Both the position numbers and the translations under genes were made by a program. A DNA stretch of 18,214 bases from the NCBI GenBank assembly GCA_029240395.1, contig JAREAJ010000008.1, positions 1-18,214 of the forward strand, given 5' to 3'. This stretch comes from Nitrososphaeraceae archaeon (GTDB taxonomy: Archaea > Thermoproteota > Nitrososphaeria > Nitrososphaerales > Nitrososphaeraceae). Numbering within the stretch: the first letter of the stretch is position 1; every line of letters starts with the position of its first letter. Shown here one piece after another: positions 1-7,605 of this stretch. Below the pieces are notes generated by a model. The model ran no database searches, was not told the origin of the DNA, and saw only the letters and a program-made list of their open reading frames with translations.

Positions 1-2604
1 GATCCCTCCTTCTATTATAAGGTAAAGTTATCTCTCGATGACGTCTATTTGATAATCTGGACCACTATGCCCTTTACTATGGTGACAGATGAAATGGTCG
101 CAGTGAACCCGGAGCAAGACTACGCGCGAGTTAAAGTCGGCTCAGAGGAATGGATAGTTGGTCAGCATCGCGCGCATGACTTGTTGAATGACCTTGGTAT
201 TGATAAGTACTCAGTGGTTCAAGTCGTAAAAGGTAGAGAACTTGAAGGACTAAATTACATACACCCACTCTTGAATATGATACCCGGATTGGCTGAGTTA
301 GCAAAAGATCCAAAAGTCCATTCAGTTGTCGCTGAGGAGTTCGTCGATATAACTACTGGCAGCGGCATAGTGCATCTTGCACCAGCAAATGGTCAGGAGG
401 ACTTTCAGGTTGCGGAACGAAGAAAAATTCCCATCTTCGTCCCTATAGACGACAGGGCTGCTTTTACTCAGGAGGCAGGCCTTTTCCAGGGATTGTTCGT
501 AAGAGATGCTGATGCTAAGGTTATAGAAGCAATGAAGGCGGTGAATGCGTATTTACTGCTCGGAAGAGTGGAGCATCAGTATCCAACTTGCTGGCGGTCA
601 CACCATAAGATCGTTTGGCTAGCTAGAAGAGAATACTTCTACATGATTGAACAACTCGAGGACCGGCCAATTTTAGCTGCTAGCAATGTTGAATATTTTT
701 TCGATGCTCCCAGGAACAGGTACTTGGAGATAATAAAGGAGAAAGTACCATGGTGCATTTCCCGAGAAAGAATATGGGGCACTCCTCTTCCAATCTGGAC
801 TTGTCGTAGGTGCAGCCATAAACTTGGATTATTTTCCAGAAACGAGATAATAAAGTATGCAGATCACCTTCCTGATGGGCCGGCCTTCGAACTACATCGT
901 CCTCAAATTGATAGGGTCGAGATAAAGTGTGGGAGATGCGGTAGTAAAATGCAACGCGAACCCTTTGTCCTGGATACCTGGCACAACAGCGGCGCGGCTC
1001 CTTATGCGTCTCTCAGGGACGACGAGTTTTCTAGCATTATTCCTGCGGCTTTTATGACTGAAGGCGTCGATCAGACAAGGGGTTGGGCGTATACATTGCT
1101 AATGCAAAATGTAATCCTAACCGGTGGATCGCTGGCTCCTTTCAAATCATTTCTCTTCCAGGGTCATGTGTTGGATGAAAAAGGCAACAAAATGAGTAAG
1201 AGCTTGGGTAATGTCATAGATGCGTATCATCTACTGAAAGAGAATGCTGTTGACCTGGTGAGGTTCTATTTTATGTGGAAGTCATCCCCTATAGAGTCGC
1301 TTAACTTTAGCCTCACGGAAATGACGACGCGGACATACCAGATTATGAGTACTCTTTTTTATTTGCATGTTTATTTTAGCCAAAATAGTCAGTTCGACAA
1401 TTTCGATCGGAAGGCAAATGACCTAGGATGGGCACTCAAAACCGATCTGCTTCGTATAGCAGACAAATGGGTGTTGTCAAAACTAGAGTATGTAATTAAT
1501 GAAGTTACTGCCTCATTCCAAAAATGCCGATTTCACGAGGGGGCTAAGTCAGTTGAGGAATTTGTAATAAACACTCTGAGCCAGACATATATTCCCATGA
1601 CAAGGAACGAAATCTGGGATGATAGCCTAGAAACCCTGAATCGTAGGTTAGCTATTTACGCTGTGCTTGGCCATGTACTTAGGCAAATCGATATAATGAT
1701 TCATCCTTTTTCCCCCTACACTTCGGATTATCTTTATCTGTCTTGCTTTTCTGACAGGAAAAGCGTATTGCTTGAAGCTTGGCCAGCGCGTAACAAAGCG
1801 CTTATTGACATACAAATCGAAACAGTATTTGACAAGTTGATGGAAGTCGTTTCACTCTCGAACTCAGCTAGAATGAAGGCAAAGCTAAGGCGAAGGTGGC
1901 CGATAAGAAATGTATGGATTTGCTATCCAGCGCAAGATCATTTTGATCTCGAATCAATGCCCGAAATGTTAAAGACACAGATAAATGTCCAAAATTGTAT
2001 CTTTATTCAATACCAAAATGACACTTATTTACACAAGCTTCTTAGCCTCTTAGATACAGGAGTCCCAATAACACCAAAAGTCAGATTATCAAAGAAAAAC
2101 ATAGGCCAAAAAGCAAGGGGCAATTTTGAAAAGGTATTGATGTCATTTGAGAATGTAAACCCGTATCAACTACTAAGAATGATAGATTCCTCTGGAGAGT
2201 TTATGCTTGCATACGAAAATGGGCGAAGTGTAAAGCTAACATTGGAGGATCTAGAGCTATCATATGACCCCAAACCGGGTTTCGCCCTTGCTGAAAAGGA
2301 TGGGATAGCCGTAATCATAGATGGAAAGAGGGACAAGGAGCTGATTGCACTAGGGGTTATGAGGGATATTGCTAGAAATTTACAACAACTTCGCAAGGAG
2401 AGAGGTTATAATACTACTGACATTATCCCCATAGCGCATATCGCTGATCTGAGTGAACAAGAAATCTCTGATCTTTTGCCTTTGGCTGAAGAATTAAAGT
2501 ATCTTGTAAGAGTCAACAAAATAATTACGTCGAAATCGCGTATCCAAGGTGTTGACTACAAGGTCATTGAATTGGACGGAAGGAAACTTTACATTTCTGT
2601 TTAG
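1..2604 (+). CDS. ileS: Isoleucyl-tRNA synthetase, 5'-truncated by window edge
   Basis: Class I aminoacyl-tRNA synthetase that charges tRNA-Ile in the cytoplasm. The reading frame is open from base 1, so the gene enters from outside; the TTG at 49 is an internal codon, because the residues before it (ending VYLIIWTT) already match the family. About 867 residues are present; the N-terminal part with the HIGH motif is missing. In the visible part (residue 1 at base 1) the CP1 editing domain carries TTGSGIVHLAP near residues 118-127. Two Cys-X2-Cys pairs (TCRRC near 268, KCGRC near 310) suggest a zinc site. The DTWHNSG motif lies near 325, and KMSKS at bases 1189-1203 (residues 397-401) binds ATP. 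The rest is the helical anticodon-binding domain and a C-terminal tail. It stands alone; the next gene starts at least 200 bp downstream. Identification is very secure. Confidence 0.97.
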   Translation, partial: DPSFYYKVKLSLDDVYLIIWTTMPFTMVTDEMVAVNPEQDYARVKVGSEEWIVGQHRAHDLLNDLGIDKYSVVQVVKGRELEGLNYIHPLLNMIPGLAELAKDPKVHSVVAEEFVDITTGSGIVHLAPANGQEDFQVAERRKIPIFVPIDDRAAFTQEAGLFQGLFVRDADAKVIEAMKAVNAYLLLGRVEHQYPTCWRSHHKIVWLARREYFYMIEQLEDRPILAASNVEYFFDAPRNRYLEIIKEKVPWCISRERIWGTPLPIWTCRRCSHKLGLFSRNEIIKYADHLPDGPAFELHRPQIDRVEIKCGRCGSKMQREPFVLDTWHNSGAAPYASLRDDEFSSIIPAAFMTEGVDQTRGWAYTLLMQNVILTGGSLAPFKSFLFQGHVLDEKGNKMSKSLGNVIDAYHLLKENAVDLVRFYFMWKSSPIESLNFSLTEMTTRTYQIMSTLFYLHVYFSQNSQFDNFDRKANDLGWALKTDLLRIADKWVLSKLEYVINEVTASFQKCRFHEGAKSVEEFVINTLSQTYIPMTRNEIWDDSLETLNRRLAIYAVLGHVLRQIDIMIHPFSPYTSDYLYLSCFSDRKSVLLEAWPARNKALIDIQIETVFDKLMEVVSLSNSARMKAKLRRRWPIRNVWICYPAQDHFDLESMPEMLKTQINVQNCIFIQYQNDTYLHKLLSLLDTGVPITPKVRLSKKNIGQKARGNFEKVLMSFENVNPYQLLRMIDSSGEFMLAYENGRSVKLTLEDLELSYDPKPGFALAEKDGIAVIIDGKRDKELIALGVMRDIARNLQQLRKERGYNTTDIIPIAHIADLSEQEISDLLPLAEELKYLVRVNKIITSKSRIQGVDYKVIELDGRKLYISV

Positions 2605-2761
2605 ATTCCTCTGCGGAGTTAGGTTTCAAGGAAAAAGCTAGAACTAAGGGTACCTTATCATCCCGGATCCTGTACACGGATACCTTAACGAAATCTGGGC
2701 CATCTTATTGAGGAAAGATGTGCCCTAGCGTCTGTTTTTTGACCAATTCGTCCTCTCATGC

Positions 2762-2771
2762 AATATTTAAA
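2762..2771 (+). promoter_or_regulatory. TATA box upstream of small ORF / glycosyltransferase / cofGH
   Basis: AATATTTAAA is the best archaeal TATA-like element in the gap after ileS. A start about 26 bp downstream would fall near 2793, some 12 nt before the ATG at 2805. This favours transcription of the small ORF with the glycosyltransferase, and probably cofG and cofH, as one unit. It is a consensus match only. Confidence 0.5.
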
Positions 2772-2804
2772 TTTGGTCCCAGGCGTACCGTATCACTACA
2801 GCAT

Positions 2805-2975
2805 ATGCAAGTTCAGCAAATCAGCCGCCTTGCCTTAGACGTACCTGGGACCTACGGTTCTTTTCCTATCAGCAATAATATTGATCACGTAATTCCTCAG
2901 CCTGTAAAGGAAGAAGGTGATGCAAAGTATGCTTATACTGAAACGGGCTTGCTTCTGAGACGCTGGCACGTATGA
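2805..2975 (+). CDS. Possible small protein (56 aa), unknown function
   Basis: Not recognised. The ORF begins at ATG 2805, about 12 nt after the transcription start predicted from the TATA box at 2762-2771. Its TGA overlaps the ATG of the glycosyltransferase (ATGA, 2972-2975), the arrangement typical of translational coupling. The frame is open further upstream to an ATG at 2718, but that part would contain the TATA box and is unlikely to be translated. The product is soluble-looking, with no membrane segment or cysteine motif, and ends in RRWHV. Arguments for coding are position, promoter spacing and the stop/start overlap; no homology is visible. It could instead be a leader that merely carries ribosomes into the glycosyltransferase start. 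Confidence 0.35.
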   Translation: MQVQQISRLALDVPGTYGSFPISNNIDHVIPQPVKEEGDAKYAYTETGLLLRRWHV

Positions 2976-4246
2976 GTACACTCTATTTTAACTCTGAATT
3001 TGTTACTCTCATGGCTGCTCTCGGGATACTTGTCATCGCATTAGCCATTTCCGTAACGTGGTCGTATTTCCTCCTTTATATGGTAAAATCTTTTAGAGAG
3101 TCACCGAAGTTGCAGCAATATGCTCAACCCTGTAATGGTGTGTTTCCGCGGGTCAGCGTAATAGTACCAGCTAGAAACGAAGAAGATTATATCAGCGGAT
3201 GTTTGGACAGTTTAATCGAGCAAGATTATCCCAACTTTGAGATAATCCTTATAGACGATTCTTCTGAGGATCGGACCTGGGAGATAATGCAGAAGTATAC
3301 TGCCAAATATAATGGATTGATCAAATCTCTGCGTGCAGGCCCAAGACCTCACGGTTGGGTGGGAAAGAATTGGGCCTGCTATAGAGGGTACATTCTAAGT
3401 AGGGGTGATCTATTACTGTTCACAGATGCTGATACCAAACATAGTGCGTCTACAATGGGATCAGCAGTGCAGTATTTGGGGAGCCAGAATTTTGATGCTA
3501 TCACGCTTGTTCCGAGATTGCTGTGCAGGGAATTCTGGACAAGGATTACCTTACCTCTGTTAACAGTCTTTCTTCACACCAGATTTTCTGCCTTGCGCGT
3601 TAACAACCCAGCTACAAAAATCGGATATTTTTTCGGCAGCTTCTATTTGATTACCCGGTCCGCTTACGAAGCTGTAGGAACCCATAAACTCGTGAGACAA
3701 GAACTGGTGGAGGATGGGGCTCTCGGCGCGGAACTGAAACGAAGGAAATTTGCAATTAAGATGGTGAAGGGAGAACAGTATGTTACTGCAGTATGGGCAA
3801 GAGACCTCACCACGCTATGGCATGGTATCCGCAGGCTAGTAATTCCGATCTATAACCGAAACCGATATGCAACAGTTTTCATGACAGTGGCTGTTATTTT
3901 CTTACTCCTCTTGCCTTTCATATTAATGCCATTTTCAGTAGTGTTCTATGCCCTATCGCCAGAGTTTGTATCAAAGAATGACGACCGTGACAATGTTCAT
4001 GTAGTGGCGGCAATTGTAGCTTCAGCTGGTGCTCTCGGCGTGGCACTCATATTTCTATGTGCCGCCGTTCAGTCTAAGCTTGGCGTGTTCCAAAGCCCAT
4101 TGTATGCCCTATGTTGCCCGCTTGCCACTGTTATCATATGCTCCTGCTTTTTGTCCTCTTTGTATGACGCGACAAAAAGTGGGTCAATAAAGTGGAGGGG
4201 CAGACAATATAATGTAACCGAATATGCTGATGTCCCCCGCGATTAG
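2972..4246 (+). CDS. Membrane-anchored family 2 glycosyltransferase
   Basis: Transfers a sugar from a nucleotide-activated donor to an unidentified acceptor, with the catalytic domain on the cytoplasmic face. One N-terminal membrane segment (about residues 12-36) precedes a GT-A fold: VSVIVPARNEE (61-71), a donor-binding DDSSEDRTW stretch (95-103), the metal-binding DAD (152-154) and the catalytic-type VEDGALGAEL (246-255). Three hydrophobic segments close the protein (about 300-328, 343-366, 373-395). GWVGKNWACYRG (128-139) resembles the hopanoid-associated HpnB/CrtQ-like branch of GT2, which often acts on lipid acceptors; that is family resemblance, not proof of substrate. The start at 2972 overlaps the preceding small ORF by 4 nt, and cofG begins 8 nt after the stop, suggesting one operon. 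Lipid or cell-surface glycosylation are both possible roles. Confidence 0.88.
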   Translation: MSTLYFNSEFVTLMAALGILVIALAISVTWSYFLLYMVKSFRESPKLQQYAQPCNGVFPRVSVIVPARNEEDYISGCLDSLIEQDYPNFEIILIDDSSEDRTWEIMQKYTAKYNGLIKSLRAGPRPHGWVGKNWACYRGYILSRGDLLLFTDADTKHSASTMGSAVQYLGSQNFDAITLVPRLLCREFWTRITLPLLTVFLHTRFSALRVNNPATKIGYFFGSFYLITRSAYEAVGTHKLVRQELVEDGALGAELKRRKFAIKMVKGEQYVTAVWARDLTTLWHGIRRLVIPIYNRNRYATVFMTVAVIFLLLLPFILMPFSVVFYALSPEFVSKNDDRDNVHVVAAIVASAGALGVALIFLCAAVQSKLGVFQSPLYALCCPLATVIICSCFLSSLYDATKSGSIKWRGRQYNVTEYADVPRD

Positions 4247-4254
4247 GCTACAAC

Positions 4255-5532
4255 ATGCAGAGAGGTGAAACCGAAAGCCGAAATTGTTTATTAACAATGG
4301 ATGAATGTTATTATGCCAAGAACGATAAAATGCTATCCAATGGCCTGGTTTCTACTAGTTCTGCTCAAGAAACTCTGACTAGGGTTACAGAAGGAAAGTC
4401 TATTTCAAGAAGAGAAGCATATGAATTGATTCAATCAACTGATGATGATCTCATCCTTTCCTGTGCCAGAAAGATTCGTGATACTAACAACCACAATTTG
4501 AAGATTGTTACCTATTCTAGGAAGATCTTTGTTGATATAACCAATCTCTGCAGAGATACATGTTCCTATTGCACCTACAAAAAAGATCCGTATAGCGAAG
4601 CGGCTAGGATGATGAAGCCATCAGAGGTCATTTCGTTGGCTGAACTGGGAAAAAGATATGGATGCACTGAGGCATTAATAGTTACGGGGGAGAGGCCAGA
4701 ACAAAAATATGGAGAGGCGAGAGATTGGCTGAAATCCCTTGGTTACACCTCGACGGCCGAATACGTTGGCGCTATTGGAGAGGAGCTGATGAGGAAGACC
4801 GGCCTGCTTCCGCACACCAATGCTGGGAGCCTAACAAAAAAGGAAATGTCTCTCCTTAAAGAGAGCAATGCGAGCCTGGGCATGATGTTAGAGTCCTCCA
4901 GCCCGAGATTGACCGACGTCGGTATGCCGCATCACGCCGCCCCAAGTAAAAACCCTAAAGTTCGGTTAAGGACTCTAGAAGAAGCAGGACAATTGAAGAT
5001 ACCATTCACTACAGGTTTATTGTTGGGTATAGGGGAGACCGCTGAGGAAATTATTGATTCGCTATTTCTCATAAAGGAAATAAACGAAAAGTACGGTCAC
5101 ATCCAAGAAGTAATATTGCAGAACTTCATGCCAAAGACCGGTACGGCAATGGAAAAATCTTCTTCCATCAAAATGGATTTATTCCTCCGAATTGTTGCTC
5201 TTTCGCGGATCATTCTACGGGATATAAACATTCAGGTGCCACCAAACCTGAATCCGCATTGCTATGGGAGCCTCCTCGATGCAGGTATCAATGACTGGGG
5301 TGGGATTTCTCCGGTAACTATAGATCATGTTAATCCAGAATTCCCCTGGCCACCGCTGGAGGGTATCAGATCAGCCACACTCCAAAAGGGTTTCGCTCTT
5401 AGGGCGCGATTACCAATATATCCTGAGTTTATTTTTAAGTCGGACAACGGGTTCATTTCTGATACAGTTAGAGGCTATATGGAACAGCTCTCTGACTCCG
5501 GGGGTCTTGTACGGGAGGAAGTAGTAAACTGA
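4255..5532 (+). CDS. cofG: FO synthase subunit 1 (7,8-didemethyl-8-hydroxy-5-deazariboflavin synthase CofG)
   Basis: Radical-SAM enzyme that, with CofH, makes FO, the deazaflavin chromophore of coenzyme F420, from tyrosine and 5-amino-6-ribitylamino-uracil. The [4Fe-4S] motif CX3CX2C is C99, C103, C106 within NLCRDTCSYC. GERPE (145-149), LLPHTNAG and MMLESSSPRL are strongly CofG-like. At 425 residues it is slightly long because of a poorly conserved N-terminus of about 50 residues. ATG 4255 lies 8 nt after the glycosyltransferase stop; ATG 4297 and ATG 4327 are in-frame alternatives. The stop codon overlaps a possible CTG start of cofH. Other F420 genes (cofC, cofD, cofE) are not in the window. 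The tandem order with cofH makes the assignment firm. Confidence 0.96.
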   Translation: MQRGETESRNCLLTMDECYYAKNDKMLSNGLVSTSSAQETLTRVTEGKSISRREAYELIQSTDDDLILSCARKIRDTNNHNLKIVTYSRKIFVDITNLCRDTCSYCTYKKDPYSEAARMMKPSEVISLAELGKRYGCTEALIVTGERPEQKYGEARDWLKSLGYTSTAEYVGAIGEELMRKTGLLPHTNAGSLTKKEMSLLKESNASLGMMLESSSPRLTDVGMPHHAAPSKNPKVRLRTLEEAGQLKIPFTTGLLLGIGETAEEIIDSLFLIKEINEKYGHIQEVILQNFMPKTGTAMEKSSSIKMDLFLRIVALSRIILRDINIQVPPNLNPHCYGSLLDAGINDWGGISPVTIDHVNPEFPWPPLEGIRSATLQKGFALRARLPIYPEFIFKSDNGFISDTVRGYMEQLSDSGGLVREEVVN

Positions 5533-6773
5533 CTTTTGACTCACTTCTAAAGAGTGTGGATCCGGTAATTTCATCAGCTCTAGATGACGCTCTTGACGAA
5601 AAGGAACTCTCAGAAGTTGCAATCACTGAACTGTTCAAATGTAAGGGAACGGAAATGGGCATGATACTCATGGTCGCCGACGAGCTCCGTAGGAGGGCGA
5701 CCGGCGACTTTGTGACGTACGTTATTAATAGAAATATCAATTTCACAAATGTATGCGTCAAACGATGCGGCTTCTGTGCTTTTAGTCGCGGCTTCCTAGA
5801 AGAGGAGGGATACATGCTGCCGATTGAAGAGATAGTAACCAGAGCAAAACAAGCATGGAAATTAGGGGCGACAGAAGTATGCATTCAAGCGGGACTTCCA
5901 CCTAAAATGGATGGGAGGCTTTACATAGATATTTGCGAGGCCATTAAGAAGGCTCTTCCTGACATACATATACACGCTTTTTCTCCTGAAGAGATCCTAT
6001 ACGGAGCAAGGAGTCTAGGTGTTCCTATTCCAGAGTATATGAAAATGCTTAAAGAGGCAGGTGTTGGAAGCCACCCCGGAACAGCAGCTGAAATACTGGA
6101 CCAGCATATCCGTGATGTTATTTCCCCTGGACGAATAAAAGTTAGTGAATGGGTTTCAATAATAAAATATGCACACTACATTGGTATCCCCACAACAAGT
6201 ACCATCATGTACGGGCATGTAGAAAGTCCGAGTGATAGAGCAAAGCACTTGATTTTGCTCAGGTCAATACAGAAGGAAACGGGTGGATTTACAGAGTTTG
6301 TACCTTTGAGCTTTGTTCACACTGAAGCTCCGATGTATAGTCGCCACACCGTACCCGGTTTAAGAGCAGGTGCTACTGGAAATGAAGTTCTAATGATGCA
6401 CGCCGTGGCTCGAATAGCGCTGAATAGACATATCAACAATATCCAGGTTTCTTGGGTCAAAGAAGGGATGAGGATGTCGCAAGTACTGCTGGGTGCTGGA
6501 GCGAATGACTTCGGAGGAACATTGATTAATGAAAGCATTTCTACCGCCGCTGGATCTTCATACGGGCAAATTATGAAACCGAAAGAAATCAGATCGGCAA
6601 TAAGATCGGCAGGGAAGATACCAGCTCAAAGGTCCACGTCCTACCGTTTATTAAAAACCTATGAGGGGGGAGAAAATGACGATTCTGGTTCTTTACTTGA
6701 CCGTACGGATCCCTCTCAATTTGGTTCCTATGGCGAATTGATAAAGCTTGATCAGTTCAGATACAAAGTATAA
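5529..6773 (+). CDS. cofH: FO synthase subunit 2 (5-amino-6-(D-ribitylamino)uracil:L-tyrosine transferase CofH)
   Basis: Radical-SAM partner of CofG; it couples a tyrosine-derived radical to the uracil precursor, and CofG then closes the ring to FO. The cluster motif is CVKRCGFC at bases 5754-5777, followed by AFSRG. HAFSPEE, PGTAAEIL, STIMYGHVE and GGTLINESIS are all CofH signatures. The start is uncertain. The first standard codon is GTG 5556, giving 405 residues, but it would begin at VDPVISS, where I expect a few more residues in this family. The frame is open upstream to CTG 5529, which forms a CTGA overlap with the cofG stop and has GGAGG at 5514-5518, ten bases before it. I place the start there tentatively (414 aa). 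The function is not affected. Confidence 0.93.
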   Translation: MTFDSLLKSVDPVISSALDDALDEKELSEVAITELFKCKGTEMGMILMVADELRRRATGDFVTYVINRNINFTNVCVKRCGFCAFSRGFLEEEGYMLPIEEIVTRAKQAWKLGATEVCIQAGLPPKMDGRLYIDICEAIKKALPDIHIHAFSPEEILYGARSLGVPIPEYMKMLKEAGVGSHPGTAAEILDQHIRDVISPGRIKVSEWVSIIKYAHYIGIPTTSTIMYGHVESPSDRAKHLILLRSIQKETGGFTEFVPLSFVHTEAPMYSRHTVPGLRAGATGNEVLMMHAVARIALNRHINNIQVSWVKEGMRMSQVLLGAGANDFGGTLINESISTAAGSSYGQIMKPKEIRSAIRSAGKIPAQRSTSYRLLKTYEGGENDDSGSLLDRTDPSQFGSYGELIKLDQFRYKV

Positions 6774-6806
6774 ATCACAAAATCAGCAGAACACAAAACA
6801 CGGACA

Positions 6807-7040
6807 CTAATCTTCCATTATTAACATCGTCAGGGTCGATTTCACTCCTCTCATTCTCCGAATTCTTGTGCTTATGAATTCCTTGAGTTTGTCCATGGTT
6901 GGTGCTTCGACTTTGAGCAAAATATCGTAAACCCCATATATTGTGTATGCATTGCTTACCCCAGCGATACCTTTCATTTCATCTGCCAGTGTCGTTTCGT
7001 ATCCGAGCTCGGCATTAACGAGCACAAAGGCCCTTGGCAT
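6807..7040 (-). CDS. Stand-alone Lrp/AsnC ligand-binding (RAM) domain protein
   Basis: A 77-residue protein consisting only of the regulation-of-amino-acid-metabolism (RAM) domain of Lrp/AsnC regulators. It starts MPRAFVLVNAELG, has GVYDILLKVEA in the middle (about 36-46), and ends in a short strand after RRMRGVKST. The N-terminal helix-turn-helix of full-length Lrp proteins is absent, so it probably does not bind DNA by itself. Such single-domain proteins form dimers or octamers and may sense amino acids or pair with full-length partners; its ligand is unknown. I chose ATG 7040. The frame is open back to 7181, but the extra 47 residues (cysteine-rich, low similarity to anything) do not resemble an HTH. 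It converges on cofH with a 33-nt gap. Confidence 0.85.
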   Translation of the reverse strand: MPRAFVLVNAELGYETTLADEMKGIAGVSNAYTIYGVYDILLKVEAPTMDKLKEFISTRIRRMRGVKSTLTMLIMED

Positions 7041-7569
7041 ACCGCTATATTCAAACCTCACACTAATAACGATTGTAGTAGGAAGTTTAGTACAGCAACA
7101 ATATGAGATCCGACCTACTCTTAGCTTGGACCAGCGATTCTGGGGCAAACATCCCGCGACGAGTATGACCTGTTTCGACAACTGATAGGTTGACTTCTAC
7201 TTCTGACTATGTCGGAGAAGACCTCTATGCCTTGTTGGTATGATCCCCTTACAACTGATGTCACACTGAGGTTATCAATATACTACGATACTTTCTGCAC
7301 CGAACGCGCGACCATAATAATTTGTTTCTAAAGTATCAAAGGAGACAATGCCACACCGAATTATCAAACAAAGAGTTAAAACGGGACTAGAACTAAGAAG
7401 AGGATAATAAAATTGGAAACCCCCCTTCGAAGGATGAAAAGTTAACGGGATTATAATTGTAATGAAATGGCAGACTGTTTTCGGTGACATTATCTCTGGG
7501 CATTGATGAATGACAGTCAACAAGCAAGTCCCGTGTGCCTGTTTTAGCAAATCTTTCTTGCTGGGTAAA
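7041..7569. other. Long intergenic region without a convincing gene
   Basis: The longest gap in the window, about 530 bp between the start of the RAM-domain gene and the topoisomerase promoter. The 91-codon minus-strand frame at 7275-7550 has no recognisable features, no promoter and no start-site signal, and I do not call it. A perfect 10-bp palindrome, CCTTCGAAGG, lies at 7424-7433. No tRNA fold or clear C/D-box RNA was found by eye. Confidence 0.5.
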
Positions 7570-7579
7570 GTTTAAGAAT
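7570..7579 (+). promoter_or_regulatory. Probable TATA box of topoisomerase IB gene
   Basis: GTTTAAGAAT is centred about 31 bp before the ATG at 7606, which predicts a transcript with only a few leader bases. It is a consensus match only. Confidence 0.4.
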
Positions 7580-7605
7580 AGAGTTGCTCGTCATGAACAA
7601 AGTGC

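Noticed and set aside
2641..2700. Short repeats (TACCTTATC/TACCTTAAC, CGGAT-CCT/CGGAT-ACCT) after ileS
   Set aside because: The matches are too short and imperfect to separate from chance, and no U-rich terminator accompanies them.
7041..7181. N-terminal extension of the RAM-domain protein to a start at 7181
   Set aside because: The extra 47 residues show no helix-turn-helix or other family features, whereas ATG 7040 gives a standard single RAM domain.
7275..7550. Minus-strand open frame of 91 codons in the long intergenic region
   Set aside because: There is no promoter at a sensible distance, no recognisable domain, and the composition looks random. Kept as unassigned DNA.
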